Shown here one piece after another: positions 37,494 to 47,072 of a DNA stretch of 57,993 nt (the first letter of the stretch is position 1; the number at the start of each line of letters is the position of its first letter). The translations under genes and the position numbers were made by a program. The DNA is from Providencia heimbachae ATCC 35613 (GTDB lineage: Bacteria > Pseudomonadota > Gammaproteobacteria > Enterobacterales > Enterobacteriaceae): positions 1-57,993 of the forward strand of contig NZ_LXEW01000052.1 of assembly GCF_001655055.1 (NCBI RefSeq), in the 5' to 3' direction. The notes under the pieces are model-generated. The model was not told the DNA's origin, did not search any database, and worked only from the letters and a program-made list of their open reading frames with translations.

Positions 37494-37918
37494 TGAATAA
37501 GCCAATGAGGTGCGCTGTGATAAATATTAACCGATTGTTTGTACTCTGTATTATGACTTTTGTGTTGAGCGGTTGTATCTGGGGTAAAAATAATGGGCTT
37601 ATTTTTAATGAACAACAGCGCATCGTTATGGAGCCTTCTGTTCTTGCTGAAGGCATCATTGTTGAAAATCCAATAATTCGAGTGGAAAATTACCAAACTG
37701 TAGCCACAATTAATATGAGTAATATACAGGCATATCCTGTGGCTGTGCTATATCGCATCTATTGGTATGATGAAAAGGGCTTAAAAATAGAGACAACGGC
37801 GAGCCTAGAGAAAAAAATACCGGCGAATTCTTCGGTGAGTGTGAAGGCGATTAATCCCTCACCGCTTGCGCGTAATGTACGCATTTATATCTTCTTACCA
37901 CCAACGGCTGGAGAATAG
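37493..37918 (+). CDS. ycfL: YcfL-family lipoprotein (DUF1425)
   Basis: 141 residues with a signal sequence ending in a lipobox (FVLSGC, Cys about 28), so a predicted lipoprotein. RIYWYDEKGLKIE is the family core, close to E. coli YcfL. Its function is unknown. It overlaps hinT by one base and lies two bases before lpoB; this hinT-ycfL-lpoB-thiK-nagZ string is the E. coli order. The leader before the lipobox ([18 protein letters not shown]) is longer than usual; ATG 37505 (MRCAV) is another possible start. Confidence 0.88.
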   Translation: MNKPMRCAVININRLFVLCIMTFVLSGCIWGKNNGLIFNEQQRIVMEPSVLAEGIIVENPIIRVENYQTVATINMSNIQAYPVAVLYRIYWYDEKGLKIETTASLEKKIPANSSVSVKAINPSPLARNVRIYIFLPPTAGE

Positions 37919-37920
37919 TA

Positions 37921-38499
37921 ATGAAACGGATCTTATGGGTTGCAGTGGCAACGTTAGTATTGGCTGGGTGTCCTTCCTATCCTCCACAAGAACCAGTTAA
38001 ACAACCTCCTATAGTTCCGGTGGAGCCTGATCAACCACCGCAAGTGACACCACCGCCAACAGATACTGTACCTACACCTCCAAAGCAACAAACAACGGAT
38101 TGGTCTGCATCGATAAGTCCTTTAGTTGGCCAAATGGCGTCAGCGGAAGGGGTTGAAAGTGGCAAGGTATTATTGGTCGATTCAGTAAAAAACAATACTA
38201 ACGGCACATTGCCCGTACAAGTTGTCACCTCTACCATGACGAAAGCAGTGGAAAATACCAACCGCTTTAAAGTCGTTCCACAAGGGGTAGTGAGCGCGGC
38301 GCGTAAAACGTTAGGACTGTCACAAGAGGATAGTTTAGTAACTCGTAGCAAAGCAATTGGTTTAGGGCGTTATGTGCAGGCTGATTATGTGATTTATAGT
38401 GTCATTTCTGGTTCAAACAAAGATCGCAGTATTGAAATGCAGCTTATGGAAGTGCAAAACGGTGAAATTGTTTGGACTGGAAAACATAATATTGAGTAA
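37921..38499 (+). CDS. lpoB: Outer-membrane lipoprotein activator of PBP1b
   Basis: Outer-membrane lipoprotein that reaches through the periplasm to stimulate penicillin-binding protein 1b. 192 residues (E. coli 213). Lipobox LVLAGC (Cys about 18), a proline-rich flexible linker (about 20-58), then the globular TolB-N-like domain with VDSVKNNTNGTLPVQ and FKVVPQGVV. The linker is shorter than in E. coli. The next gene begins inside its last codons. Confidence 0.93.
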   Translation: MKRILWVAVATLVLAGCPSYPPQEPVKQPPIVPVEPDQPPQVTPPPTDTVPTPPKQQTTDWSASISPLVGQMASAEGVESGKVLLVDSVKNNTNGTLPVQVVTSTMTKAVENTNRFKVVPQGVVSAARKTLGLSQEDSLVTRSKAIGLGRYVQADYVIYSVISGSNKDRSIEMQLMEVQNGEIVWTGKHNIE

Positions 38500-39364
38500 T
38501 GTCAGGGCGTTATATTCTCTGCTTGCGTGTTATTATCCTCGTATTTTACAACAAAATTGGGAAATAACGTCATTAACAGGGTTGTCTGGTGGGAGTTATT
38601 TAGTACAAGCCAAACACGAGATTAACCCTGTTATTTTAATTGCTCGAGCGGATGGAAAAGCGCAATCCTGTTTGTATGTGAACCGCTCTAAAGAAGCGAA
38701 AATTTTAAAGCAGCTTCAACAATTTCCCTATTCACCAAAGTTTATTGGTCGGAATAAGCATTGGTTGCTGCTAAATTGGTGTGAGGGCGAAAACCCAACG
38801 AGTAGTGCTTTCCTTTCAACGCATTTTCAAAGCCAGCTTGCCAATATCATCGGGCAACTTCATTGCTGTCCATTATTTAATTATCAATTACAACTGCGCC
38901 ATGAAATTGCTCATTACGGTTATTTAATCGATAAAAAAAGGCAATCTCCTCGTTGGAGCAAACTCCATCATCAGTTTCTATCTATTCCTATGCCTAAAAT
39001 ATTGAAACTTGCGCCTGCCCATATGGATATCCATCACGGGAATGTTGTCGTTGATGATCGCGGAAAAATGACTTTATTAGATTGGGAATATGCCGCTAAT
39101 ACTGATATCGCTTTTTCGTTAGAAACCTATTTTCAGTTCAATGGTCTTAGTGAAGAACAGCAGGATTTTTTCCTGAGTCAATATTGTATTACTCAGGGCG
39201 CTTACAAGGATAAACAACGTTTATCTCATCACTGTAAACTGTGGGCACCTTGGGTCAAATATATGACGTTAATGTGGTATGAAGTGCAGTGGAATGAAAG
39301 TCATCAACCCCAGTTTTTGTTACAATCATCTTCATTAAGGCAGTATTTTAACTTGTTGGGTTAA
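38492..39364 (+). CDS. thiK: Thiamine kinase
   Basis: Phosphorylates salvaged thiamine; APH-like phosphotransferase fold. Catalytic loop HMDIHHGNVVVDD and the metal motif LLDWEYAAN are clear, as is LTGLSGGSYLV near the start. The frame is open from GTG 38399 inside lpoB, but that would give 100 shared bases. TTG 38492, overlapping the lpoB stop by eight bases, gives about 290 residues (E. coli 274) and is my best start, though not certain. Order lpoB-thiK-nagZ matches E. coli. Confidence 0.88.
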   Translation: MSNVRALYSLLACYYPRILQQNWEITSLTGLSGGSYLVQAKHEINPVILIARADGKAQSCLYVNRSKEAKILKQLQQFPYSPKFIGRNKHWLLLNWCEGENPTSSAFLSTHFQSQLANIIGQLHCCPLFNYQLQLRHEIAHYGYLIDKKRQSPRWSKLHHQFLSIPMPKILKLAPAHMDIHHGNVVVDDRGKMTLLDWEYAANTDIAFSLETYFQFNGLSEEQQDFFLSQYCITQGAYKDKQRLSHHCKLWAPWVKYMTLMWYEVQWNESHQPQFLLQSSSLRQYFNLLG

Positions 39365-39427
39365 TGACTGAAGAACATTACCGAGCAAATAATAATTTGT
39401 GAAATCGTTAAATAAGTGAGGCATGTT

Positions 39428-40450
39428 ATGGGTCCGATAATGCTGGATGTTCAGGGTTACGAACTGGATAATGAAGAACGCGAAATATTAGCACATCCGC
39501 TGGTTGGCGGTTTGATCTTATTTACCCGTAACTTTCATGATGCAGAACAGTTAAGAGAATTAGTGCGTCAAATTCGTGATGCATCAAAACACCGTTTATT
39601 AATTGCGGTGGATCAAGAAGGTGGCCGCGTACAACGTTTTCGAGATGGTTTTACGGCATTACCATCAGCACAGGCTTTTGCTGCATTGAATAACTCGATG
39701 GATGGCGGTAGGCTAGCACAGGAAGCAGGGTGGCTAATGGCATCTGAAATGATCGCGATGGATATTGACATCAGCTTTGCACCTGTACTCGACCTTGGAC
39801 ACCAAAGTATTGCTATCGGTGAGCGTTCCTTCCATGAAGATCCTGAAATTGCGATGGTAATGGCAGAACGCTTTATCAAGGGAATGCACAGTGCGGGTAT
39901 GAGAACCACAGGAAAACATTTCCCAGGGCATGGTGCGGTAAAAGCAGACTCTCATAAAGAAACCCCTAGAGACGATCGCCCGTTAGAAACTATTCGTGGC
40001 AAAGATATGTCAATTTTCAAAGATTTCATTCAGCGAGAATTACTTGATGCTATCATGCCAGCACATGTTATTTATAGCCAAGCAGATGAAAGACCCGCGA
40101 GTGGTTCCCCATTTTGGTTAAAATCAGTACTTCGCGAACAGCTTGGTTTTAATGGTGTGATTTTCTCGGATGATTTATCGATGGAAGGCGCTGCCATAAT
40201 GGGGAGCTATCCAGAAAGAGCGGAAGCCTCATTAAATGCAGGTTGTGACATGATCCTAGTCTGTAATAATCGTGAAGGTGCGGTGAGTGTACTTGACCAT
40301 TTGCCTAAACAGCAGGCTAGCCAAGCATCTAAACTCTACCATAGTGGTCGCCAATATAGCTTAAAAGAGTTACAACAAGTTGAGCGTTGGAAAGAGAGCC
40401 ATCGTCAATTAGTCGATTTACACCAAAAATGGCAATCGCATCGTCAGTAG
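39428..40450 (+). CDS. nagZ: Beta-N-acetylhexosaminidase
   Basis: Cytosolic family-3 glycosidase that removes GlcNAc from muropeptides in cell-wall recycling; its product 1,6-anhydroMurNAc-peptide signals AmpC induction where AmpR exists. 340 residues. [18 protein letters not shown] carries the His/Asp dyad loop and [15 protein letters not shown] the nucleophile Asp. ATG 39428 is chosen over GTG 39416 because GAGG precedes it and [13 protein letters not shown] matches E. coli. A perfect 13-bp hairpin follows. E. coli ycfP, normally next, is missing. Confidence 0.96.
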   Translation: MGPIMLDVQGYELDNEEREILAHPLVGGLILFTRNFHDAEQLRELVRQIRDASKHRLLIAVDQEGGRVQRFRDGFTALPSAQAFAALNNSMDGGRLAQEAGWLMASEMIAMDIDISFAPVLDLGHQSIAIGERSFHEDPEIAMVMAERFIKGMHSAGMRTTGKHFPGHGAVKADSHKETPRDDRPLETIRGKDMSIFKDFIQRELLDAIMPAHVIYSQADERPASGSPFWLKSVLREQLGFNGVIFSDDLSMEGAAIMGSYPERAEASLNAGCDMILVCNNREGAVSVLDHLPKQQASQASKLYHSGRQYSLKELQQVERWKESHRQLVDLHQKWQSHRQ

Positions 40451-40469
40451 TTAAATGACATTAATTTCG

Positions 40470-40503
40470 TTACACCAGCCAATTAACGTTTTGGCTGGTG
40501 TAA
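40470..40503 (+). terminator. Perfect 13-bp hairpin after nagZ
   Basis: TTACACCAGCCAA (40470-40482), 8-base loop, TTGGCTGGTGTAA (40491-40503). No T run follows, so it may protect or end the message with help. Confidence 0.7.
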
Positions 40504-41163
40504 AAATATTCATAATCATTCTTAATGTACTTTCCGTCATTAATACCTGTCTATAAAAAGTTACCCGTAACGTCGGGGCTTTCCCCATAGTAAATTTATA
40601 ATATACATTAAAAATAATTATCATTTTGGTTTGGGCTTGACTATTTTATCGCCTTAGCCAGAAGAGGTTAAGTAACATACTGATTAAATATATTCGGTTA
40701 TTGCGTTAAATGTGGAATGTCTGTTTTACTTTTTTTAAACTAATTACGAAAGAAAAACCAAATTTGACAAGTGATTTTAGTCTCTTGTTGTTGGGGGTAT
40801 TGTCTGTATATATTGATTAATTTAAAATAAAATACTAATGATAATTGTTGAATATTAGCTTAAAGCTGGGATAAATCTAAATAATTCATAAAATACAGAA
40901 TTATAAATAGTGGTGTAAATAATATTAATGTAGCAATGTTTAACATAGAGCTATTAATATTTAACGTATATTTTCACTAATTCAGATATAGAGTGATAAA
41001 AATAACAGAATGCGATAATTAAAATAAATAATCTAGAAATTGATAAGCAAAGTTAATTTTTGATCAACGTTTAATTCAATTTTTATTTTATCTTAAATGT
41101 AATTCAAATAGTTTTTAGGTATTTAACCTGAAAAGTGATAATCATGTTTAAATAACATTCAAT

Positions 41164-41179
41164 TGTGACTTTTATCACA
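41164..41179 (+). promoter_or_regulatory. Perfect CRP-cAMP site upstream of the porin gene
   Basis: TGTGA-CTTTTA-TCACA, an exact core match. It lies 560 bases before the porin start; a class II promoter here would start near 41213 and give a leader of about 525 bases. Confidence 0.65.
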
Positions 41180-41674
41180 CAAAGAAGATAATAAAATGCA
41201 AGTGATGTAACAGGTTGTGACAGTGATCGTTTTAATCGACAGAAAATTCCTATAGCATTCACTTTATGATGGCTTCCTAACGATTTGGATAATTAAAGGC
41301 TAACGAGTCAAAGTATGAAAATCGATAAAAAAACAGCCAAAAATTTCAAGCAGAAATGATATGCAGCTCAAGGGGGAAACACCTCAAGGCTATATTTTAC
41401 TGCTATTTAATATAAATAAAAAATAGTGAGTTTGAAGATATCTATTTGAAAATTTACTAAATAATCGACAATTGATTGGATTTTATACAAGTGTTAAGTC
41501 GTATTCTTAATACTGAGCCTTATATTGTCAAAAATTAAGTAAACACAGGTGCTGTTTAATATAAGCATTGAATTTTTCGCGAAGAAAAAAAAGACTTTTG
41601 TGTTTGAAATGGATGTTTATTTTTTGTAAGTCAGTGAAGTTATTTTTTAAGCTAAATATAAAGATGGTGTTTTA

Positions 41675-41696
41675 TTGCCAATGGAAACATTGGCAA
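41675..41696 (+). promoter_or_regulatory. Perfect hairpin with GAAA loop in the porin leader
   Basis: TTGCCAATG-GAAA-CATTGGCAA, a perfect 9-bp stem with a stable GNRA loop, ending 42 bases before the porin start. No T run follows, so it is not a terminator; a message stabiliser or translation control element is likely. Confidence 0.6.
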
Positions 41697-41738
41697 ACAT
41701 AAAATTAATTCAAATAATCATTAACTAGGTTTATTTCA

Positions 41739-43091
41739 ATGAAAGTTAAAAATATTGTTTTATTAATGCTTTCTCCTTGCTACTTAGCCGTAGCTGCAGC
41801 CACTGCAAGCAATTGGGAAAATACAATCAAAGAAAACTCATTTATTGCGGATTCTGAGTTAGAGTTATCAACGCGCAATATGTGGAAGTATTTAAAAACA
41901 GAAAACCGTTTCGATAAAGAAGAGCAGCGTTACAGAAAACAAGTGGCTAACGCTTGGGGCCAAAACTTTCAGGCGGATTTTAAATCGGGTTATTTCGCGG
42001 ACATTATCGGGTTTGATGCCTCTTATTATGGTGGTATTAAACTGGGGGCGAGTAAAGATTTCGCCTCTCGTGCCATTTTATGGAACGATGATGGACATGC
42101 GAAAGGTTATAACAAAATTGGTCAACGTTACGCAAAAGTTAAATTCGACCTTGATCCTGTTTTGATAAATGGTAAAGCAGGTTGGTTTACACTGAAAAAT
42201 ACCGGTATTTTTAGTAACTCACAACGCCTTTCTTTAAACAGCTATAGTGGTTATTACACCAATACCGCAATGGGCGATTGGAGCTTAGATTTACTGTATC
42301 TCGATAGCAAAGTTATGCGCCGTGATAGCCCAAATATTGACAGAATGTATTTCTCTGATGGGAATGGTGTTAGACAAAATGTAGACCACGTGATCACTGG
42401 TGGAATTAACTACAATTCAAAACCACTAAAAGTCTTCTATTTTTATGGACAGGCAGATGATCTATTCCGCCAACAAGGTCTTGAAGCGAAATATAAACTG
42501 ACATCCGATGTCACATTAGGTACGCAAATTTACGGTCATGAGTATGGTAGCGATGGCAAACGTACTCTAGCAGATGGCGCAAAGGGTAAACGCAATTTCG
42601 ATAAAAGAGCATGGCACTATGCTGGAACTGTTGAATGGAGAATTCCAGAGTCACCATGGACACTTAGCTCAGGTTTAACCCACACAACAGCCAAAAAAGA
42701 AAATGGAGTAGGGCAATTTGCACGTAACCCTATCGGAAATACGCGTGGTCGCTTTAATTCACCAGCATATGCGGATATCGACTATGTTCGTGATGGTGAG
42801 ACCATGTTAGCAATGGCTGCCGAATATAAAGTGAGTAAAGAACTTTCTGTTGGTGCACGAACTAACTACAGTGAATTTTCTTATTCAGGCGAAAGATTAA
42901 AACAAGGTCAATTGGGTCTATTTAGTTACTGGAAACCAACGGAAAACCTATCTGTTTCTTTAAGTGGTGGTATTGGTTGGCATCACCAGCAAGAAAACGA
43001 TTACACAACACCAAAATTATATGATGGCCACTCACAACGTGCGCACTCATTATCTGGTTCAATGACAACGACATATCGTTTCAAAATGTAA
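41739..43091 (+). CDS. OprD-family outer-membrane porin (ChiP-like)
   Basis: 450 residues. A signal peptide ends near residue 20 (LAVAAATA). The rest is beta-barrel-like, alternating and aromatic-rich, with OprD family landmarks: FIADSELELSTRNMWKYL after the signal, QAWGQNF-like VANAWGQNFQADFKSGYF, and LRPE-like barrel strands to a near-terminal aromatic (TTYRFKM). E. coli ChiP (468 residues) is the nearest relative I recall. Such porins pass specific small substrates. It lies 112 bases before a lipoprotein nucleotidase, with no terminator between, so they are probably one operon, perhaps for nucleotide or nucleoside uptake. The substrate is not readable from sequence. Confidence 0.8.
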   Translation: MKVKNIVLLMLSPCYLAVAAATASNWENTIKENSFIADSELELSTRNMWKYLKTENRFDKEEQRYRKQVANAWGQNFQADFKSGYFADIIGFDASYYGGIKLGASKDFASRAILWNDDGHAKGYNKIGQRYAKVKFDLDPVLINGKAGWFTLKNTGIFSNSQRLSLNSYSGYYTNTAMGDWSLDLLYLDSKVMRRDSPNIDRMYFSDGNGVRQNVDHVITGGINYNSKPLKVFYFYGQADDLFRQQGLEAKYKLTSDVTLGTQIYGHEYGSDGKRTLADGAKGKRNFDKRAWHYAGTVEWRIPESPWTLSSGLTHTTAKKENGVGQFARNPIGNTRGRFNSPAYADIDYVRDGETMLAMAAEYKVSKELSVGARTNYSEFSYSGERLKQGQLGLFSYWKPTENLSVSLSGGIGWHHQQENDYTTPKLYDGHSQRAHSLSGSMTTTYRFKM

Positions 43092-43203
43092 TCTAGCTAT
43101 ACGCAAGCTATATCAAATGGTAGATGGGAGGGTTAGGTTTAACTCTCATCTGCAATAAGAATTTTTTGTGTATATATTAGTGATATATAAGAAGGTAAAA
43201 AGA

Positions 43204-44823
43204 ATGAAACATAAAATTGGGCTGCTTACACTGGTTATATCAGCTGCTTTATTAGCAGGCTGTGCGCCAAAAACGACAGATACGGTAAAGGTTCAAGTTA
43301 TTGGTATCAATGACTTCCATGGAGCGTTACAAGCGCCGGGAGATGGCAAGTTAGGTGGTATTGAATCTATTGCAACGCTAATTAATCAATTAAGAGCGGA
43401 AAATAATAAGACTATCGTTGTGGGAGCCGGTGACCTTGTTGGTGCGAGCCCATTGCTGTCATCTATGTTTTATGATGAACCCACTATCGAAGCATTAAGT
43501 GCTATTGGCATGGAAACGAGTGCTGTAGGTAACCACGAATTTGATAAAGGCAAAGAAGAGTTACTCAGAAAGCAAAATGGTGGATGTCATCCAACAGCGG
43601 GTTGTGTTGGGAAAGATTCATTCGCAGGGGCTGACTTTAACTATTTGGCCGCTAACGTGATAGTAACAGAAACAGGTGAAACCCTGTTCCCATCATACTT
43701 TATTAAAGAGTTTGATGGCGTTCCTATGGCATTTATTGGTTTAACGCTTGAAGGGACACCGGCGATCGTAACGCCAAGTGGTACAGCGGGTCTTGAATTT
43801 AAAAACGAAGTTGAAACTATTAATAACCAAGTGAAACTATTAAAAGCACAAGGTATTAATAGTATCGGTGTTTTGATCCATGAAGGTGCAACGCAACAAG
43901 TTGATACTAAAGTTAAAGATATTAACCGTTGTGATAATATCAAAGGCCCAATTGTTGATATCGTGAATCAATTAGACGGTGCTGTAGATTTCGTGGTGAG
44001 TGGTCATACACACCAAGCGTATAATTGTGAAATTAATGGTAAAACAGTTATATCAGCACAATCTAACGGTACATTAATTTCGCAATTAAATATTGAAATT
44101 GATAAGAAAACCAAAGATATTGTTAGCATTAAAGCAAAAAATATTCCAGTTGAAACAAAACGTTATGAAAAAAATCCTGAGCTGACTTCTTTTGTTCAGA
44201 AATATGAGCGCATTTCTTTGCCTATCGCTCAGCAAGTAATGGGAACATTGAATGCGTCTGCAGATAAAAAATTAACGCCAGCAGGTGATTCGTCTCTGGG
44301 TAAAATTATTGCAGATGGACAGCTCTACGCTGCGTCTTCAAAAGAAGCTGGTGGGGCACAAATCGCATTTATGAATAGCGGTGGTATCCGTGCAGACCTG
44401 AAAGCGGGTGAATTAACGTATGGTGATATCTTTACGGTACAGCCTTTCTCTAACGTTGTGGTAACGCAGTCACTGACAGGTGCACAAATTAAACAAGCGC
44501 TTGAACAACAATGGGATCGTGCTCGCCCACAAATCATGCCAGTATCTAAAGGCTTCTATTATGAGTGGGATGATAATCGTGCTGTAGGTGATAAAGTTAT
44601 CCCAGGTTCGATGAAGTTTAATGGTAAACCCGTTGATATGAATAAAAGCTATCGCGTCGCAGCGAATGAATTTTTAGCAACAGGTGGTAGCCGTTTCTCT
44701 GCATTTAAACAAGGTAAAGATAGAGTTTATAGCTTACCTGACAACGAAGCACTGATGGAATACTTTAAAGATAACTCGCCAGTTTCAGTACCGACTGATG
44801 TGCGCATCAAAAAAGTTAATTAA
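43204..44823 (+). CDS. Lipoprotein 5'-nucleotidase / metallophosphoesterase (UshA superfamily)
   Basis: About 539 residues. Signal sequence with a lipobox (LLAGC, Cys about 20), so membrane-anchored, unlike soluble UshA. Calcineurin-like N-terminal domain metal motifs: GINDFHGAL, GAGDLVGASPLLSS, VGNHEFDKG, IHEGA and SGHTHQAYN. C-terminal nucleotide-binding domain: FMNSGGIRADL, DIFTVQPFSNVV and AANEFLATGGSRFSAF. It likely releases phosphate and nucleosides from external nucleotides. ATG 43204 is preferred over GTG 43168 because AAGGT precedes it and a normal signal peptide results. It follows the porin and ends in a terminator. It is not the chromosomal ushA position of E. coli. Confidence 0.88.
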   Translation: MKHKIGLLTLVISAALLAGCAPKTTDTVKVQVIGINDFHGALQAPGDGKLGGIESIATLINQLRAENNKTIVVGAGDLVGASPLLSSMFYDEPTIEALSAIGMETSAVGNHEFDKGKEELLRKQNGGCHPTAGCVGKDSFAGADFNYLAANVIVTETGETLFPSYFIKEFDGVPMAFIGLTLEGTPAIVTPSGTAGLEFKNEVETINNQVKLLKAQGINSIGVLIHEGATQQVDTKVKDINRCDNIKGPIVDIVNQLDGAVDFVVSGHTHQAYNCEINGKTVISAQSNGTLISQLNIEIDKKTKDIVSIKAKNIPVETKRYEKNPELTSFVQKYERISLPIAQQVMGTLNASADKKLTPAGDSSLGKIIADGQLYAASSKEAGGAQIAFMNSGGIRADLKAGELTYGDIFTVQPFSNVVVTQSLTGAQIKQALEQQWDRARPQIMPVSKGFYYEWDDNRAVGDKVIPGSMKFNGKPVDMNKSYRVAANEFLATGGSRFSAFKQGKDRVYSLPDNEALMEYFKDNSPVSVPTDVRIKKVN

Positions 44824-44873
44824 GGTAAACGTCACCTTAGCGATTTAAAAAGCATCGCATTCAATAACTGCTA

Positions 44874-44907
44874 AAGCCTGAAAATAGTGATTATTTTCGG
44901 GCTTTTC
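44874..44907 (+). terminator. Rho-independent terminator after the nucleotidase
   Basis: AAGCCTGAAAATA (44874-44886) pairs with TATTTTCGGGCTT (44892-44904), one G-U, followed by T's. Confidence 0.85.
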
Positions 44908-45072
44908 TCGTTTTATTTCCTTACTGCAAATTAAAGTAATAATTCTCATTATCAAATGATGTAGACGATGAGCTGTTATTTGATTAGTATCAAATAGTCC
45001 ATGGCTGACTCGTTTCATTTTTTTCGTAAAATGATTTGACGATTGTGATTGTTGTCATAATAATCAATCAAA

Positions 45073-45086
45073 TTGATATGAATCAA
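45073..45086 (+). promoter_or_regulatory. Perfect FNR box upstream of ndh
   Basis: TTGAT-ATGA-ATCAA, exact match to TTGAT-N4-ATCAA. In E. coli FNR represses ndh anaerobically; the placement 135 bases before the start codon suits the same role. Confidence 0.8.
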
Positions 45087-45149
45087 TATTTGGTATGACC
45101 AAATGACCAAGCGTGATATTCTTTAGTTAAATAGTGTAAGTGTTGGTTA

Positions 45150-45199
45150 ATTAATGTTATTTAAGACTTTTGTGATGAAAAATCTTAAATAACATTAAT
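45150..45199 (+). repeat. 17-bp perfect inverted repeat in the ndh leader
   Basis: ATTAATGTTATTTAAGA (45150-45166) and TCTTAAATAACATTAAT (45183-45199), with four more pairs inside after one mismatch. It ends about 12 bases before the GAGGGG ribosome site. AT-rich, with no T run after it. Confidence 0.85.
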
Positions 45200-45220
45200 A
45201 TATTTTATATCGAGGGGCAT

Positions 45221-46525
45221 ATGACCTTTTCTCAACCTAAAATTGTCGTCATCGGTGGTGGTGCTGGTGGATTAGAACTTGCCACTCGCTTAGGCCGTAA
45301 ACTTGGCCGTAAAAAACGCGCTGAAATTACGCTGGTTGACCGTAATCCAAGTCATTTATGGAAACCGTTATTACATGAAGTCGCGACCGGTTCTTTAGAT
45401 GATGGTGTTGATGCCATCAGCTATTTGGCTCACGCTCGTCATAACGCATTTAATTTCCAATTAGGTTCTCTAACAGGTATTGATCGCGACACTAAGAAAG
45501 TCATCTTAGGTGAATTACGCGATAAAAATGGTGAACTGTTAGTGCCTTTGCGTGAATTGGATTACGATATTTTAGTCATAGCACTTGGCAGTACCTCTAA
45601 TGATTTTGGTACTCCTGGGGTGAAAGAAAATTGTATTTTCTTAGATAGTCCTCATCAAGCACATCGTTTTCATGATGAAATGCTGAATCTCTTTTTACGT
45701 TATTCAGTACGTGATAACGCGGAAGAAAAAGTAAATATCGCGATCGTTGGCGCGGGTGCTACAGGGGTTGAGTTATCTGCTGAGTTGTATAATGCCGTTG
45801 AACAATTAACGAGTTATGGCTTTAAAGGATTAGATACGGATGCTCTTAATGTGACATTGGTTGAGGCTGGTGAGCGGATCTTACCTGCGTTACCTTCACG
45901 TATTTCGGGGGCGGCCCATCAAGAACTGAATAAATTGGGAGTCAACGTACTAACCAAAACAATGGTGACTAGTGCGGATGAAGATGGCCTTAATACCAAA
46001 GATGATGGCAAAATACGTGCAGATTTGATGGTTTGGGCGGCAGGTATTAAAGCTCCTGACTTTATGAAAGATATCGCAGGGTTAGAAACAAACCGTATCA
46101 ATCAGCTCATCGTTAAACCAACGCTGCAAACAACATTAGATGACACCATTTTTGCGATTGGTGATTGTGCTTCATGTGCTAAACCTGAAGGCGGGTTTGT
46201 TCCACCAAGAGCGCAGTCGGCTCATCAAATGGCAAGTCGTTGTTATGATAATATTATTGCCATGATGAAAGATAAGCCATTGAAAGATTATATCTATAAA
46301 GACCATGGTTCATTAGTGTCACTGTCTCGCTTTAGTACGGTTGGTAGTCTGATGGGTAACTTGATGCGTGGTGATATGATGGTAGAAGGTCGCATTGCAC
46401 GATTTGTTTATATCTCACTCTATCGTATGCACCAAATTGCATTACATGGTTATGTAAAAACGGGATTAATGATGCTAGTCGGGAGTATCAATCGTATTAT
46501 CCGTCCTAAATTAAAATTACATTAA
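45221..46525 (+). CDS. ndh: Type II NADH:quinone oxidoreductase
   Basis: Non-proton-pumping NADH dehydrogenase of the aerobic chain, membrane-associated. 434 residues, E. coli size. FAD-binding [14 protein letters not shown] (about 11-24), NADH-binding [17 protein letters not shown] (about 178), and [15 protein letters not shown]. The C-terminal amphipathic region ([20 protein letters not shown]) anchors it to the membrane. GAGGGG gives the ATG 45221 start. A perfect FNR box lies upstream. Same place as in E. coli, before mfd. Confidence 0.97.
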   Translation: MTFSQPKIVVIGGGAGGLELATRLGRKLGRKKRAEITLVDRNPSHLWKPLLHEVATGSLDDGVDAISYLAHARHNAFNFQLGSLTGIDRDTKKVILGELRDKNGELLVPLRELDYDILVIALGSTSNDFGTPGVKENCIFLDSPHQAHRFHDEMLNLFLRYSVRDNAEEKVNIAIVGAGATGVELSAELYNAVEQLTSYGFKGLDTDALNVTLVEAGERILPALPSRISGAAHQELNKLGVNVLTKTMVTSADEDGLNTKDDGKIRADLMVWAAGIKAPDFMKDIAGLETNRINQLIVKPTLQTTLDDTIFAIGDCASCAKPEGGFVPPRAQSAHQMASRCYDNIIAMMKDKPLKDYIYKDHGSLVSLSRFSTVGSLMGNLMRGDMMVEGRIARFVYISLYRMHQIALHGYVKTGLMMLVGSINRIIRPKLKLH

Positions 46526-46552
46526 TTAACCTATCTCGCGTTAGGCCTTCTT

Positions 46553-46598
46553 GATAAAAAGCACCTTAATTATTTAAAATAATAAGGTGCTTTTTATC
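46553..46598. terminator. Long terminator after ndh
   Basis: GATAAAAAGCACCTTAATTATT (left, 46553 on) and AATAATAAGGTGCTTTTTATC (right, to 46598) pair with one bulged A. A run on the left, T run on the right. Confidence 0.85.
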
Positions 46599-47072
46599 TT
46601 TATTAATGATTTACCTGCTTGTACTCCTTTAAGTTGTCGATGAGACTACTGCAATTTGAATTACTCTGGATATAACTAAAAACTATCGATGCTAAATAAG
46701 TTAAAAGTAAACTAGATATGATATTTAAATAAATTTTCAACCAAATAATTGGATGATAAGGCGATTTTTTTTCTGAATACTAGAATGATTTATTTTGTTA
46801 TTAGTTAAATTAACATGGCGTTAAAAATTTTAATTTATACATTAAAATCATGTGGATAAATGGTTGTTAGTTTTTTTTGACTTTAATTGTTAATTAAATG
46901 GGCGTTATTTGTTTTGTGATATTAGATATATTGATGAATTAAATAACAAATTTAATGAATAAATCGCTCGATTTTAAGATTATTCCAAAAAAACACACTT
47001 ACTGTATGTAATCATCGAATTATCCTGATGAAAGGCTACAATAGGGTTATTCTATTTTTACTGGGGCGCACA
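46599..47072. other. AT-rich gap, nothing recognised
   Basis: About 470 bases, very AT-rich. No gene, repeat or convincing regulatory site found. E. coli has ycfJ, comR, bhsA and ldtC between ndh and mfd; none is seen here. Confidence 0.5.

Larger units (their letters stand above)
40504..41738. other. 1.2-kb AT-rich non-coding region before the porin gene
   Basis: No plausible gene on either strand; only one tiny frame (ATG 41315, 14 codons, MKIDKKTAKNFKQK) looks remotely translatable. What it holds: a Fur-like stretch near 40609-40623 (TGATAATTATTTTTA on the minus strand), a perfect CRP site at 41164-41179, a small palindrome TTCGCGAA near 41577 and a hairpin just before the porin. It may be a long regulated leader, hide a small RNA, or be the relic of lost genes (ycfP is missing here). 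Confidence 0.6.

Noticed and set aside
38399-38491. Longer thiK beginning at GTG 38399
   Set aside because: It would add about 31 residues read out of frame through the lpoB end, unlike the family N-terminus.
41315-41359. 14-codon frame MKIDKKTAKNFKQK in the porin leader
   Set aside because: Too short and AT-driven to support; no clear ribosome site. Mentioned only as a possibility within the non-coding region.
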